Below, in pieces: positions 28,425 through 36,011 of a stretch of DNA of 49,071 bases. The stretch spans positions 1 to 49,071 of the forward strand of contig JASBUC010000052.1 in the NCBI GenBank assembly GCA_030148065.1, given 5' to 3'. This DNA comes from Legionellaceae bacterium (lineage in GTDB: Bacteria; Pseudomonadota; Gammaproteobacteria; Legionellales; Legionellaceae). The notes under the pieces were generated by a model. The model ran no database searches and was not told where the DNA came from. It was given only the letters and a program-made list of their open reading frames with translations. A program made the position numbers and the translations under genes. Every line of letters begins with the position of its first letter. Position 1 is the stretch's first letter.

Positions 28425-29588
28425 ATGGCATTTAGCATACCACTAAGTGCAGAGACGCTTGCATGCATTAAGGATAATCAGCCACTGTTCTCTCATTTAC
28501 ATAACAAGTCACAATTAACGCTTGCGATCCTCAAAGAATGCTTGATTACAGAAGAGGAAACCTCGCTTGCAGATCTTCAGCTAACCACCTTTTTATTAAA
28601 GGATTTATTGCACGCGGTACAAAGAAACAAAGACAATAAGTTGGGATTTTTAGAGGAGGGCCCAAGCTCTTCTTTGATTACGCTGTTAGCCGCATTGGGG
28701 TTTGCTGGACTTGTTAATTTTTGCATGTGGGGGTTTGATGGTGTTATTTCTGTATTGCAACTCTTTACCAGCAATCCGCTCTTATTATATTTACCAGGCG
28801 CTTTTTTTGCGTTCATAGCCGGATTAATTTTTATTAGCTTTGACTTTACGCAAGCGGCAAAAGAACTGGGGGTGGACTACTTTGAGTTCTCAAGTCGGGT
28901 GAATGACTACATAGAACAAGATAAATTAATTAAGCACCTTCTACGCAGCCTCGATTTAGAGTTATTAAGCCGTTCAACCTTGAGTCAGCAAGAACAAACT
29001 TGTCTTTTTGCTTTACTAAAACAACAAGCAGAACGTTTGGCCTCACAAAAAAAGCGATTAAGAAGTAGTGGCAACGATCCCTTTGTTGAGCGGGCTGAGA
29101 AAATAAGTAGTTGCCTTTGTGGTTTTCTCTATTTCTTTGATGGCTTTTTCTGCGGTCAAGCAGGGGCGATGTTTCTCCTTGGTGTTAGCTCCATTGGTGC
29201 GGGTATGGCCTCACCTTTAGGCGCTTTTTTAATGATTGGCCTTGGCCTTATTTCTGCCATAGGGGCGGCATCATTTTATTGTTTAGTGCAGAAAAAAAGT
29301 GTTGAGTATTTAGTAAGTGCAGCTCTTGGGGTGAACAAAGAAAAAATTGAGGAGTTTTGCAAACCCAGCCGAGAAACGGCCATTGAGAAAGAGCTCTCCT
29401 TTCGTGCAGGCTTGCTTCGACTGGTACATAAAAGAGGGGTGAACGATGGATTGAAAGACGAGCCTAATGGATCTCAAGGAAGCGTTCGTAGGCACGCAAA
29501 AAACACGACAGGCTTTTTTCACCGATCCATTTTAAAAAATAATGGGGCATGTTCAGCACCAAACCCAAGAAGACGTTTATCATTTTAA
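28425..29588 (+). CDS. Hypothetical polytopic membrane protein (387 aa)
   Basis: Not recognised. A polar N-terminal 80 residues is followed by a helical membrane pair at about 84-145. A soluble helical stretch rich in Gln/Glu/Leu follows at about 150-225, then a second membrane pair at about 232-297, and a basic, Ser/Asn/Arg-rich tail ending NPRRRLSF. The arrangement of paired helices with cytosolic helical linkers resembles the proteins at 31809 and 46549, though I see no confident sequence match. No transporter signature. Own promoter at 28351-28378. Could be an inner-membrane protein or a secreted effector that inserts into host membranes; the sequence alone does not decide. Confidence 0.82.
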   Translation: MAFSIPLSAETLACIKDNQPLFSHLHNKSQLTLAILKECLITEEETSLADLQLTTFLLKDLLHAVQRNKDNKLGFLEEGPSSSLITLLAALGFAGLVNFCMWGFDGVISVLQLFTSNPLLLYLPGAFFAFIAGLIFISFDFTQAAKELGVDYFEFSSRVNDYIEQDKLIKHLLRSLDLELLSRSTLSQQEQTCLFALLKQQAERLASQKKRLRSSGNDPFVERAEKISSCLCGFLYFFDGFFCGQAGAMFLLGVSSIGAGMASPLGAFLMIGLGLISAIGAASFYCLVQKKSVEYLVSAALGVNKEKIEEFCKPSRETAIEKELSFRAGLLRLVHKRGVNDGLKDEPNGSQGSVRRHAKNTTGFFHRSILKNNGACSAPNPRRRLSF

Positions 29589-29596
29589 AGCTCTAA

Positions 29597-29625
29597 ATAT
29601 CCCCATGAGACTCCAAAATGTCCCA
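29597..29625 (-). repeat. Dispersed repeat copy (TTTGGAGTCTCA type)
   Basis: On the minus strand this reads TGGGACATTTTGGAGTCTCA followed by TGGGGATAT. It matches a plus-strand sequence at 37740-37767 with few differences. It lies just after the 387-aa membrane gene in a 231-base gap that otherwise shows nothing beyond promoter-like AT-rich sequence. Confidence 0.45.
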
Positions 29626-29819
29626 GATCTATGGATATGACTTATTTTTGATAAGCCGCTGGGATGAAATGAACCACACCGAAAAAAGGGCATTCCGAAG
29701 TATCATGGGTATAAATCAGTGCGGATAGAGACTTTTTTGTTCACAATCATTTGAAACAATCATTAACAAACTGTACAATTCAAGTCGTTCATTAACCTTG
29801 CTGTTTGAGATGTTTGCAC

Positions 29820-30731
29820 ATGATCCAAGTCGCTTCTTCTATTAAAAGGGCTAAGTCTTACTTGCCTTATCTTTATCTGATTTGTGCTCAGTTGATGGTG
29901 GCAATTAACGTGGTGGGAAGTAAAGTCATCTCCACACACATTTCAGTCTTGCCAGCCTTATTTTTGCGCTTTTCAATTGCAACCGTGGTGTCTGTCCTTT
30001 TATGTCTTGCGTTCAAAGCCGACCGGGATTGCCTGATCTCCCTAAAAAAAATACCATTGACAGGTTGGATCTTTCTTACCCTACAAGGGCTTTGTGCCGG
30101 AGGCCTTTTTAATGCCTTCATTTTTTTGGGGCTGCAAACGGTTGATGCTTCTTTAGCAGGGATGATTTTAAGCGTGCTGCCTGCGGTGATAGCCTTAGTA
30201 GCTGTTTTGTTTTTAAAAGAGTCGTTGACCCTGCGTCGCAGTCTTTGCATTTTGCTCGCCATAGGTGGGGTGATGGTTTTGCACTACGCACCCTCGACCA
30301 AGGCTTCTTCCTCATTTGGTATTTTGCTGGTGTTTTTTTCCTTAATGCCAGAGGCCGCCTATTATCTTTTGATTAAAGCCTACCGGCCCCCGGTTAATAT
30401 TTTTGTTAAATCGGTCCTCTTGAATGTGGTTAATGTTGTTGGGCTTCTGCCGTTTGTGCTCTACTATGGCTGCTCACTTTTTAAAACACTGGATTTGTTA
30501 ACCCTTGAAGTGCTGTTGGTAACGGGCAGTTCTGCCACCGTCTTTTTTATTTGCTGGTATTTGGGTGCTAAAAACATGATGGCCTCGAGATCTGGGATTT
30601 TTACCACCATTTGTCCATTGTTAACCGTATTATTGTCGATGATTTTTTTAGGCGAGCGTTTGGGGAGCGTGCAGGCAATCGGGATGTTGGTGATTATGTC
30701 TTCTGTTTTCGTCAGCAGTTTGGGAGAGTGA
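29820..30731 (+). CDS. EamA/DMT-superfamily transporter
   Basis: 303-residue inner-membrane permease with ten predicted helices arranged as two five-helix EamA repeats. The first repeat contains AQLMVAINVVGSKVISTHI, the second begins near SSFGILLVFFSLMPEAAYYLL. The family exports amino acids, metabolites or purines; the substrate here is unknown. A TTG at 29805 in frame is possible, but ATG 29820 begins the usual cytoplasmic N-terminus. It ends just where a 48-base direct repeat begins, whose second copy precedes the next gene. A terminator-like hairpin lies at 30847-30893. Confidence 0.9.
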   Translation: MIQVASSIKRAKSYLPYLYLICAQLMVAINVVGSKVISTHISVLPALFLRFSIATVVSVLLCLAFKADRDCLISLKKIPLTGWIFLTLQGLCAGGLFNAFIFLGLQTVDASLAGMILSVLPAVIALVAVLFLKESLTLRRSLCILLAIGGVMVLHYAPSTKASSSFGILLVFFSLMPEAAYYLLIKAYRPPVNIFVKSVLLNVVNVVGLLPFVLYYGCSLFKTLDLLTLEVLLVTGSSATVFFICWYLGAKNMMASRSGIFTTICPLLTVLLSMIFLGERLGSVQAIGMLVIMSSVFVSSLGE

Positions 30732-30766
30732 TGAGTACTTTTCTTGTTCGGGATCCTTTTGGCGCC
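30719..30766 (+). repeat. 48-bp direct repeat, copy 1
   Basis: Spans the EamA stop codon (30729-30731). Copy 2 at 30901-30948 differs at two positions. The first 20 bases occur a third time at 30950-30969. The stem-loop at 30764-30847 and a terminator lie between copies 1 and 2. Confidence 0.75.
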
Positions 30767-30847
30767 TATTGAATTAAAATTACTCGGAAAAGTACTCATG
30801 TACATCAGTACACTGCGTTTTTTCCTTGTGATTTTAATCCAATAGGC
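30764..30847. repeat. Hairpin with the shared CTCATGTAC apex (second member)
   Basis: Arms 30764-30780 and 30831-30847 pair at 16 of 17 positions. The apex around 30794-30824 reads CTCATGTAC, four bases, GTACACTGCG and a T run, as in the atp hairpin at 26001-26120, while the arms are unrelated. It is transcribed as the 3' tail of the EamA mRNA. Confidence 0.7.
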
Positions 30848-30893
30848 ACTCAAAATCCTCCCTTGAGCGAGGTTCGACTTTTGAGTGCTTTTT
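30847..30893 (+). terminator. Probable terminator after the EamA gene
   Basis: CACTCAAAA (30847-30855) pairs perfectly with TTTTGAGTG (30879-30887), followed by CTTTTT. The loop contains a further CCTC/GAGG pairing. It abuts the apex hairpin. Confidence 0.5.
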
Positions 30894-30900
30894 GAGAATG

Positions 30901-30948
30901 TTTGGGAGAATGATGAGTACTTTTCTTGTTCGGGATCCTTTTGGCACC
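30901..30948 (+). repeat. 48-bp direct repeat, copy 2
   Basis: 46 of 48 bases match 30719-30766. It lies in the leader of the next gene and extends that reading frame upstream in a misleading way. Confidence 0.75.
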
Positions 30949-30984
30949 TTTTGGGAGAGTGATGAGTACCGTGGGAGTCTTTTG

Positions 30985-31803
30985 ATGTTTACACGTGGTT
31001 TGTTGGGGCTTTTTGTTTTGTTTGTTTGTTGTGGTGTGTGCTGCGCTTTTTCTTCTAACTCAGCAAAAAAGACGGTGTATGTTTATGAAGATGCTGGGGT
31101 GAGTGAAGAGTCACTTGCACAAACCTTGCATTCCTTGCAAGAATTACTTGCCCCTCGTTACCTGATTAAAACCTTGAATGCAAAAGAGGTCATTGCCAAT
31201 CAATGGGCGAAAGATGCGGCCTTATTTGTCATGCCAGGTGGTGCGGATTTGCCATACCTTAAAAAGCTCAAAGGGCAGGGCAATCAAAACATCAAAGAGT
31301 ATGTGCAAGCTGGTGGGGCTTACTTGGGATTTTGTGCTGGCGCCTATTATGGGGCGAGTGCCATTGAGTTTGATAAAGGTGGTGCGCTTGAAGTGTTTGG
31401 CCAGCGAGAGCTTGGCTTTTATCCCGGGGTGGCGGTTGGCCCAATTTTGGCTCCATATGTCTACCACAGCGCTAAAGGCGCTCGAGCACCGATTATTACA
31501 CCGACCATTCCTGGTTTAAAAAAGACGACTGTTTTCTATAATGGCGGCGGTACTTTTCTAAACCCTTCTCAATACCCAGGCATTAAGGTGCTCGCCTATT
31601 ACCCTAAGGGCGAGGCGGCTGTTGTTGAAGCAAAAGTTCAAAAAGGGCGCGCCATTTTATCAGGCGTGCACCCAGAGTACTCGGCAAATCTAATCGATGA
31701 GAAAGAGCCCGAGCTAGAAGTTATAAAGTGTTCGCTTCAAAGAGACCATCAAGCACGAGCTGCCTTTTTAAAGGCGTTGTTAGAACGTTTATTAAAGCGC
31801 TAA
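30985..31803 (+). CDS. Secreted BPL_N / class I glutamine-amidotransferase-like protein
   Basis: 272-residue protein from ATG 30985, chosen because GGGAG lies 7 bases upstream and because it starts a classic signal peptide (Arg4, then GLLGLFVLFVCCGVCCAF); the longer frame only translates the upstream direct repeat. The mature part matches the BPL_N family, named from the N-terminal domain of eukaryotic biotin-protein ligase. It has a beta/alpha core, MPGGADLPY at about 83-91, and the nucleophile elbow GFCAGAYYG with Cys117. This is a class I glutamine-amidotransferase fold. GVHPEYSAN near the C-terminus supplies the expected histidine/glutamate. Cysteines near residue 20 might make it a lipoprotein. 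The physiological substrate is unknown. It is separated by 5 bases from the convergent membrane-protein gene. Confidence 0.85.
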   Translation: MFTRGLLGLFVLFVCCGVCCAFSSNSAKKTVYVYEDAGVSEESLAQTLHSLQELLAPRYLIKTLNAKEVIANQWAKDAALFVMPGGADLPYLKKLKGQGNQNIKEYVQAGGAYLGFCAGAYYGASAIEFDKGGALEVFGQRELGFYPGVAVGPILAPYVYHSAKGARAPIITPTIPGLKKTTVFYNGGGTFLNPSQYPGIKVLAYYPKGEAAVVEAKVQKGRAILSGVHPEYSANLIDEKEPELEVIKCSLQRDHQARAAFLKALLERLLKR

Positions 31804-31808
31804 CGGCA

Positions 31809-33074
31809 CTACCCGGCTTTTGAGAAGGAGCCGCTTGCTCTGTCTACCTGTTGGCTATTGGCGGCAGTGGCGCTTTTATCAATGAGTGCTTTTTTATGGC
31901 TTTTGCCAAAGAGTCCGCAAAAGCTGGTGGCAAAAGAGGAGCTCTTGCTCACACTCTTTGCCTCATCGCTCTTTGTTTCTGCCTGTTCGCAGAGGTCATT
32001 ATTGATTTCTTGCTTATTGTCTTTGCTTTCTTTTGAAAAGGTTCGAATCCAAAAATCAACGCCTAGGGTAAAGGACGCGGCACCTGCAAACAGGGCTGAA
32101 ATCACTGCTAGAGTCGTAACAATGGCTAGTGGGGGTAAGAAAATATGAGCGCTAATTAACAAAGTACTTAGCATCATGACCCCAACATAGGTGAGTGCGC
32201 TGTTAACCAGACCATTGGTGACGGCACAAAAAAGTCCGAGCTTCCCGCAAGAGGTTTCATTCAGCTTCTGAAGCTTTTGATCAAACTGACTGCAAAATTT
32301 TGCCAGATGATGATCGTAAAAATAAAACTCGGTAAACGCGCCAAAGCTAAAGGCGACAGTAAAGCCTGCAATGATGGCAGGGACTAAGGCGACGTTACAG
32401 ATTAGCAGCGCCTGGGCAAGGCTAAGTGTAAAAAGAAGGCTAAGAGCCAACACGTTACCAGCAGCAATAATGTGGCCAACCCACTTACCAACGGTTTGTG
32501 ATTGGGTTAACTCTTCTGTGTCCTCTTCTGGTGTTTCATAACTTTGTAGCCAGGTTTCAACTTCTTGAATGGTCATCACCCCTGCGACAAAGACGCCAAT
32601 GGCAATTGAAACGAGTCCCAGTGGTCCGCTCATGGCAAAGGTAAAAGCCATTAAGCCAAATAAGATCCCGGTGACCACAAAAACAAAGAGACCGGCATAA
32701 TACTGCAGCTGTTGCCAAGCATTGAGATTTAATCGTTTCACCAAAGACTCCTGCTCGGAAGTCATTCTCTTTCGAAAGTCTTCTAGCAGCTCAAGGTTCA
32801 CCCCATAGTTTATTAAGCCACTGCAAAGACCTCCAGCACCAATGGCCAGAGCTTGCATCCAAATCTGAAGCAATCGGCCGCCATTGGCAAGAGCGGCAAT
32901 GGCTTGATAGTTCTGAATGGCCGTACCCAGGGCGCCAAGTCCCGCAAAAAGATAAGAGTAAGGACTCGTCTCTTTCTCAACCGCCTCAGCAACCTTAGTT
33001 TTAGGAAACTGAACTATATTAGATTCTTCTTGTTCTTCTGTCCTAAGCAGACTCTCTAATCCCGCACTCACCAC
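31809..33074 (-). CDS. Polytopic membrane protein under an ArgR-type operator (421 aa)
   Basis: Not recognised. About eight membrane helices in pairs (roughly residues 40-90, 122-165, 200-250, 283-345) separated by charged helical loops, with polar N- and C-terminal tails; the last 80 residues are Ser/Lys/Asp-rich and probably disordered. No signature of known amino acid permeases is visible to me. The start is GTG 33074, immediately followed by a second GTG. Its promoter (33133-33104) has a perfect ARG box in the spacer, so arginine-dependent repression is strongly suggested. That makes arginine or another amino acid uptake, or a nutrient-controlled effector, the leading ideas; both are inference. 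Confidence 0.85.
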   Translation of the reverse strand: MVSAGLESLLRTEEQEESNIVQFPKTKVAEAVEKETSPYSYLFAGLGALGTAIQNYQAIAALANGGRLLQIWMQALAIGAGGLCSGLINYGVNLELLEDFRKRMTSEQESLVKRLNLNAWQQLQYYAGLFVFVVTGILFGLMAFTFAMSGPLGLVSIAIGVFVAGVMTIQEVETWLQSYETPEEDTEELTQSQTVGKWVGHIIAAGNVLALSLLFTLSLAQALLICNVALVPAIIAGFTVAFSFGAFTEFYFYDHHLAKFCSQFDQKLQKLNETSCGKLGLFCAVTNGLVNSALTYVGVMMLSTLLISAHIFLPPLAIVTTLAVISALFAGAASFTLGVDFWIRTFSKESKDNKQEINNDLCEQAETKSDEAKSVSKSSSFATSFCGLFGKSHKKALIDKSATAANSQQVDRASGSFSKAG

Positions 33075-33088
33075 AAACTCTCAAACCA

Positions 33089-33127
33089 AATAGATAATTA
33101 TGCATTGTAAATGAATAATTATTCATA
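33089..33127. promoter_or_regulatory. Tandem ARG boxes (ArgR operator)
   Basis: 33110-33127 contains TGAATAATTATTCA, a perfect palindrome matching the known ArgR consensus WNTGAATWWWWATTCANW at every defined position. A second, weaker box at 33089-33106 (TAGATAATTATGCA, 11/14 identical to the first) lies 3 bases away, the spacing typical of ArgR hexamer sites. The argR gene itself begins at 33541. Confidence 0.85.
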
Positions 33128-33133
33128 TGTCAA
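33104..33133 (-). promoter_or_regulatory. Sigma-70-like promoter overlapped by ARG boxes
   Basis: Minus-strand TTGACA (33133-33128, perfect), 18-bp spacer that is exactly the first ARG box, and TACAAT (33109-33104, 5/6). It fires toward the membrane-protein gene, whose GTG start is about 23 bases beyond the expected transcription start. ArgR binding here would block polymerase. Confidence 0.75.
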
Positions 33134-33223
33134 CCGTAAAAGCCCATTATTTGATCAAACTAACAGAAGTCCCCCTCCTGTATGAGCCCTGGCATAAAAA
33201 AGCTGTTTTGATCAAATCAGTTT

Positions 33224-33496
33224 CAGTTTATTGGCTATTGGTAGGACTTAAAAAAGTGTCCAAGCTGAGATACCGATAGTGACTGATAAGACAATTTATT
33301 GACTTAATCAAACCAACTAATCTTTGCTTTTCTTTCAATCGCAATAGCGTCAACTATTGCTCAATCAAGAAATACAAACCTTAGTGCTCTGCTGTTGTCA
33401 AAAAAACGCCTTATCAATCACTATCGGTATAAGAAGGCAAGGAGGTCAAGGGCAGGAGCCCGTCTTTTTTAAGTCCTACCAATAGCCAATAAACTG
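33224..33496. mobile_element. MITE-like element with 33-bp perfect inverted termini
   Basis: Arms 33224-33256 and 33464-33496 are perfect reverse complements. Nested repeats 33271-33290 and 33410-33429 pair at 19/20, and a central GCAATAG/CTATTGC hairpin (33341-33360) sits at the midpoint. No ORF. It fills most of the 466-base gap between the ArgR operator and argR. A further small inverted repeat with TTTGATCAAA (33149-33159 with 33206-33217) flanks it. Same size class and nested design as 9696-9964 but unrelated sequence. Confidence 0.75.
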
Positions 33497-33540
33497 ACCT
33501 TTCTGATAAGATTTGCTTTTTCTATGTCGGCGAATTTTTT

Positions 33541-34002
33541 ATGACGTCAACCACATCACTTCTACGAGAGATCTTAACTGAGGGTAATGCCAGAACGCAG
33601 TCTGAAATCCAAAAAGCCCTAGAGGCAAAGGGCGTGGCCTGCAGTCAGTCGAAAGTCTCAAGATTGCTCCATCAAATAGGAGCGGTGAAGGTAGTTGATT
33701 CGCATGGGAAAACCCAATATCGTTTGCCGCATGAAACGGGCTTGATTCATGAGCTCACCTCACCACAAGAAAAGGCGATGATTCACCAATGGGTTCTAAG
33801 CATTGCAGCCAACGAGTCCCTGATTATTATCCACACGACCCCTGGGGCTGCCGGCATGGTTGCAAGAATTATTGACCAGCATCGGGAGAGCTTGCAGGTG
33901 TTGGGTACCATAGCAGGTGATGACAACATCTTCATCGCGCCTAAAAGCAACAAGGCCATCAAAGAAAGCCAGCAGTTAATAGGTCAGCTCCTGAACCTTT
34001 AA
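33541..34002 (+). CDS. argR: Arginine repressor ArgR
   Basis: Hexameric arginine-sensing transcription factor, 153 residues (E. coli 156). The N-terminal winged helix-turn-helix includes CSQSKVSRLLHQIGAVKVVD (about 33-52), and the C-terminal arginine-binding/oligomerisation domain contains TTPGAAGMVARIID and the GTIAGDDNIFIAP block with the paired aspartates (Asp137-like) that contact arginine. GGCGA is the only upstream ribosome-like sequence. A MITE-like element ends 45 bases before the ATG, so its promoter may lie in or next to that element. The stop overlaps the convergent kinase gene by 4 bases. Confidence 0.96.
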   Translation: MTSTTSLLREILTEGNARTQSEIQKALEAKGVACSQSKVSRLLHQIGAVKVVDSHGKTQYRLPHETGLIHELTSPQEKAMIHQWVLSIAANESLIIIHTTPGAAGMVARIIDQHRESLQVLGTIAGDDNIFIAPKSNKAIKESQQLIGQLLNL

Positions 34003-35882
34003 AGTCGCTTTATTTCTTGAGGGTCGTGATTTTCATCGCCCGGTTGATGACTACGAGTTCTTGGCGGATCAGTTGGGTTGACTGTACAAGGCAGGCAAGT
34101 CGTCGCTAGGAAGCAAAATGGCCTTGTCCATGTCGCATTAACACGCGGCTTTTTGATCATAGTCGGATCTTCTAGGCGAGTCGGTTGGCTCACGATCGCC
34201 TCTGTATTTGCGCTGTGGCTACTTGGGGGTAGCTCCTCAAGTTGTGCCAAGGTTAGCTCTCCCTTAACTTTAACTTTTTCGCTGAGGGCCTTTCTTAAGC
34301 GGTTAGGGTCTTGTAAGAGAGTCTCTAGCGACGCGTAATCTAGTAAATTATTTAAAGATCGTAGCGTTGCATTTAACCAAAAATGAAGGCCAAATCTTTT
34401 TCCTTCTGGAATGGGAGTTCTTAACAAGGTAGTTATGTTATCTAGAATGGGGGTTGGCCGTTCGTTTAGGATGGCTTCACAGAGTTTTGTTGCAAGAGGG
34501 GCAGGGAGTGCTTCTGCCACATTGGCGAAGGTTGCCATGTTCTCACGGACTCTCTCGTTCTCGATTAATAAGTGAATGTGTGCAATGAGCTCATCACCTT
34601 GCTGGTGATTAAAGCCTGCAAAATATAGGCCAAGTACTGCTTCTGATAGCAATGGCGTTTGATAGAAGGACTCAAGCGGCAGGGATAGCTTCATCAGCGG
34701 CAGGGATAGCTTCATCTCTGCTAATACTAATAGGGCGGCGTAATGAGCGGCCGAGGAGTTGGGGTGCTTCAGCACATTGATGTGTGAGCCCTGTTGTCCT
34801 AAATACATCACAGAACGGTCGCCTGTTCTGGGGTCAATATGCTTTACTATTCTTGTGTTAACATCTTCGCTGCTAAAGTGTGTCAGCAGCGCCATGTCTT
34901 CAAGCTCTTTTTTTGTGAGCAAGCTATGATAAGCATCATCGTCTGATTCAAAAAACTGGCCGTTGTGGCTAATGTTCTTAGGAAATATGACGACGCGCTT
35001 TGCAGAGAAGAGATCATGCTCTTTGGCTGTAAGAGTGTCGGACTTATCTGGCATAAATCCGGGGGTGCCCATGTCCCCATTCTGACACTCGTTAATATTG
35101 GACGTTGCGTAAGCAAAATCAATAATAGTGAGTTTCTTATTTTCGGGGTTATAGACGATGTTATCGGGTTTTAAATCATTGTTGGCAAGGGTGATGCCTC
35201 GTTTAGATAAACGTCCAGAATGAAGTAAATGAGTTTGCCAGAATAGTTGAATTGCAATGTTTAAACGCTCAGCCAAGCCAGGCTGATGGTTGCTTAAAAA
35301 GGCTTGTAGGTTTTCACCCAAATAAGGCTCTAGACTGTAGGAAATCGCACCTTGTTCTGTCTGGCGTGCTGCTTGGCCCAGCAGTAGTCCTAAGTCTTGG
35401 TCGACTTTTGCTTTTACTGTCATTGCCGATTGGTGAGACTCAGAAGCTATCTTGTCTTTTCGTTGAATCTTTATAACAAACTGCTGATGATGTCGATCAA
35501 TGGCATATTTAACCACTTCGTCTGCCCCAACACCGGCAAATGCAGGGTTTGCTTCCCAGAGATTGTGCTGTGGTTCGTCGCCATGAAGAAGCGCTATTGG
35601 CAGGGCTTTATCGCCATGGGGTAGCATGGCATAGACTTCATTGTTAATGCGTACAAAACTGTGAGTTAAGACTTTATATGCTCTCAAATCATCCTCTGTT
35701 CGAAAGAAACGATTGTAACGGGCTTGATTTTTAGGCTTATTGCCGCGGCCAATTTTCATAATAGGGCAATTTTTCGCTAACAGGCGAGTACGAGCATAGT
35801 CAAACTCACTTGCCCACTTCTTAGTGTTTAGGCTAAAGTCGTAGCCCTGATAGAAGGCTTGAAACGGCGAGGTGTCTGGCAT
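33999..35882 (-). CDS. Eukaryotic-like Ser/Thr protein kinase (627 aa), candidate effector
   Basis: Residues about 110-300 form a protein-kinase-like domain. Lys138 in FVIKIQRK is the ATP-binding lysine, the catalytic loop is NNDLKPDN (234-241) with Asp236, Lys238 and Asn241 kept though the usual HR is NN, metal-binding Asp255 is in IIDFAYA, and GTPGFMP (272-278) corresponds to the activation-segment end. A glycine-rich loop is not obvious. Activity looks possible. The C-terminal 320 residues are helical and unrecognised, ending in a Pro/Asn/Asp-rich tail. A 21-base in-frame tandem duplication (34675-34716) repeats KLSLPLM. Such kinases in intracellular bacteria are usually secreted; this is inference. 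It is convergent with argR and divergent from a second kinase-like gene. Confidence 0.85.
   Translation of the reverse strand: MPDTSPFQAFYQGYDFSLNTKKWASEFDYARTRLLAKNCPIMKIGRGNKPKNQARYNRFFRTEDDLRAYKVLTHSFVRINNEVYAMLPHGDKALPIALLHGDEPQHNLWEANPAFAGVGADEVVKYAIDRHHQQFVIKIQRKDKIASESHQSAMTVKAKVDQDLGLLLGQAARQTEQGAISYSLEPYLGENLQAFLSNHQPGLAERLNIAIQLFWQTHLLHSGRLSKRGITLANNDLKPDNIVYNPENKKLTIIDFAYATSNINECQNGDMGTPGFMPDKSDTLTAKEHDLFSAKRVVIFPKNISHNGQFFESDDDAYHSLLTKKELEDMALLTHFSSEDVNTRIVKHIDPRTGDRSVMYLGQQGSHINVLKHPNSSAAHYAALLVLAEMKLSLPLMKLSLPLESFYQTPLLSEAVLGLYFAGFNHQQGDELIAHIHLLIENERVRENMATFANVAEALPAPLATKLCEAILNERPTPILDNITTLLRTPIPEGKRFGLHFWLNATLRSLNNLLDYASLETLLQDPNRLRKALSEKVKVKGELTLAQLEELPPSSHSANTEAIVSQPTRLEDPTMIKKPRVNATWTRPFCFLATTCLPCTVNPTDPPRTRSHQPGDENHDPQEIKRL
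34675..34716. repeat. 21-bp perfect tandem duplication in the kinase gene
   Basis: Two identical 21-base units, 34675-34695 and 34696-34716, in frame, adding seven residues. Looks like recent slippage. Confidence 0.85.
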
Positions 35883-36011
35883 GAATGTCTTAATGGATGC
35901 TTAAAAGAAGTGCAGGGTAACACAAAGTTTAAATTTGCGCAATAAGAGCAAATTAAGAGCAGGCGGTCGAGTTGAGCTATAATTAAACAAATGCCATGAA
36001 AAGGACAGTCC

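Noticed and set aside
30892-30984. N-terminal extension of the BPL_N protein
   Set aside because: This stretch is translated direct-repeat DNA; a ribosome site and signal peptide mark 30985 as the start.
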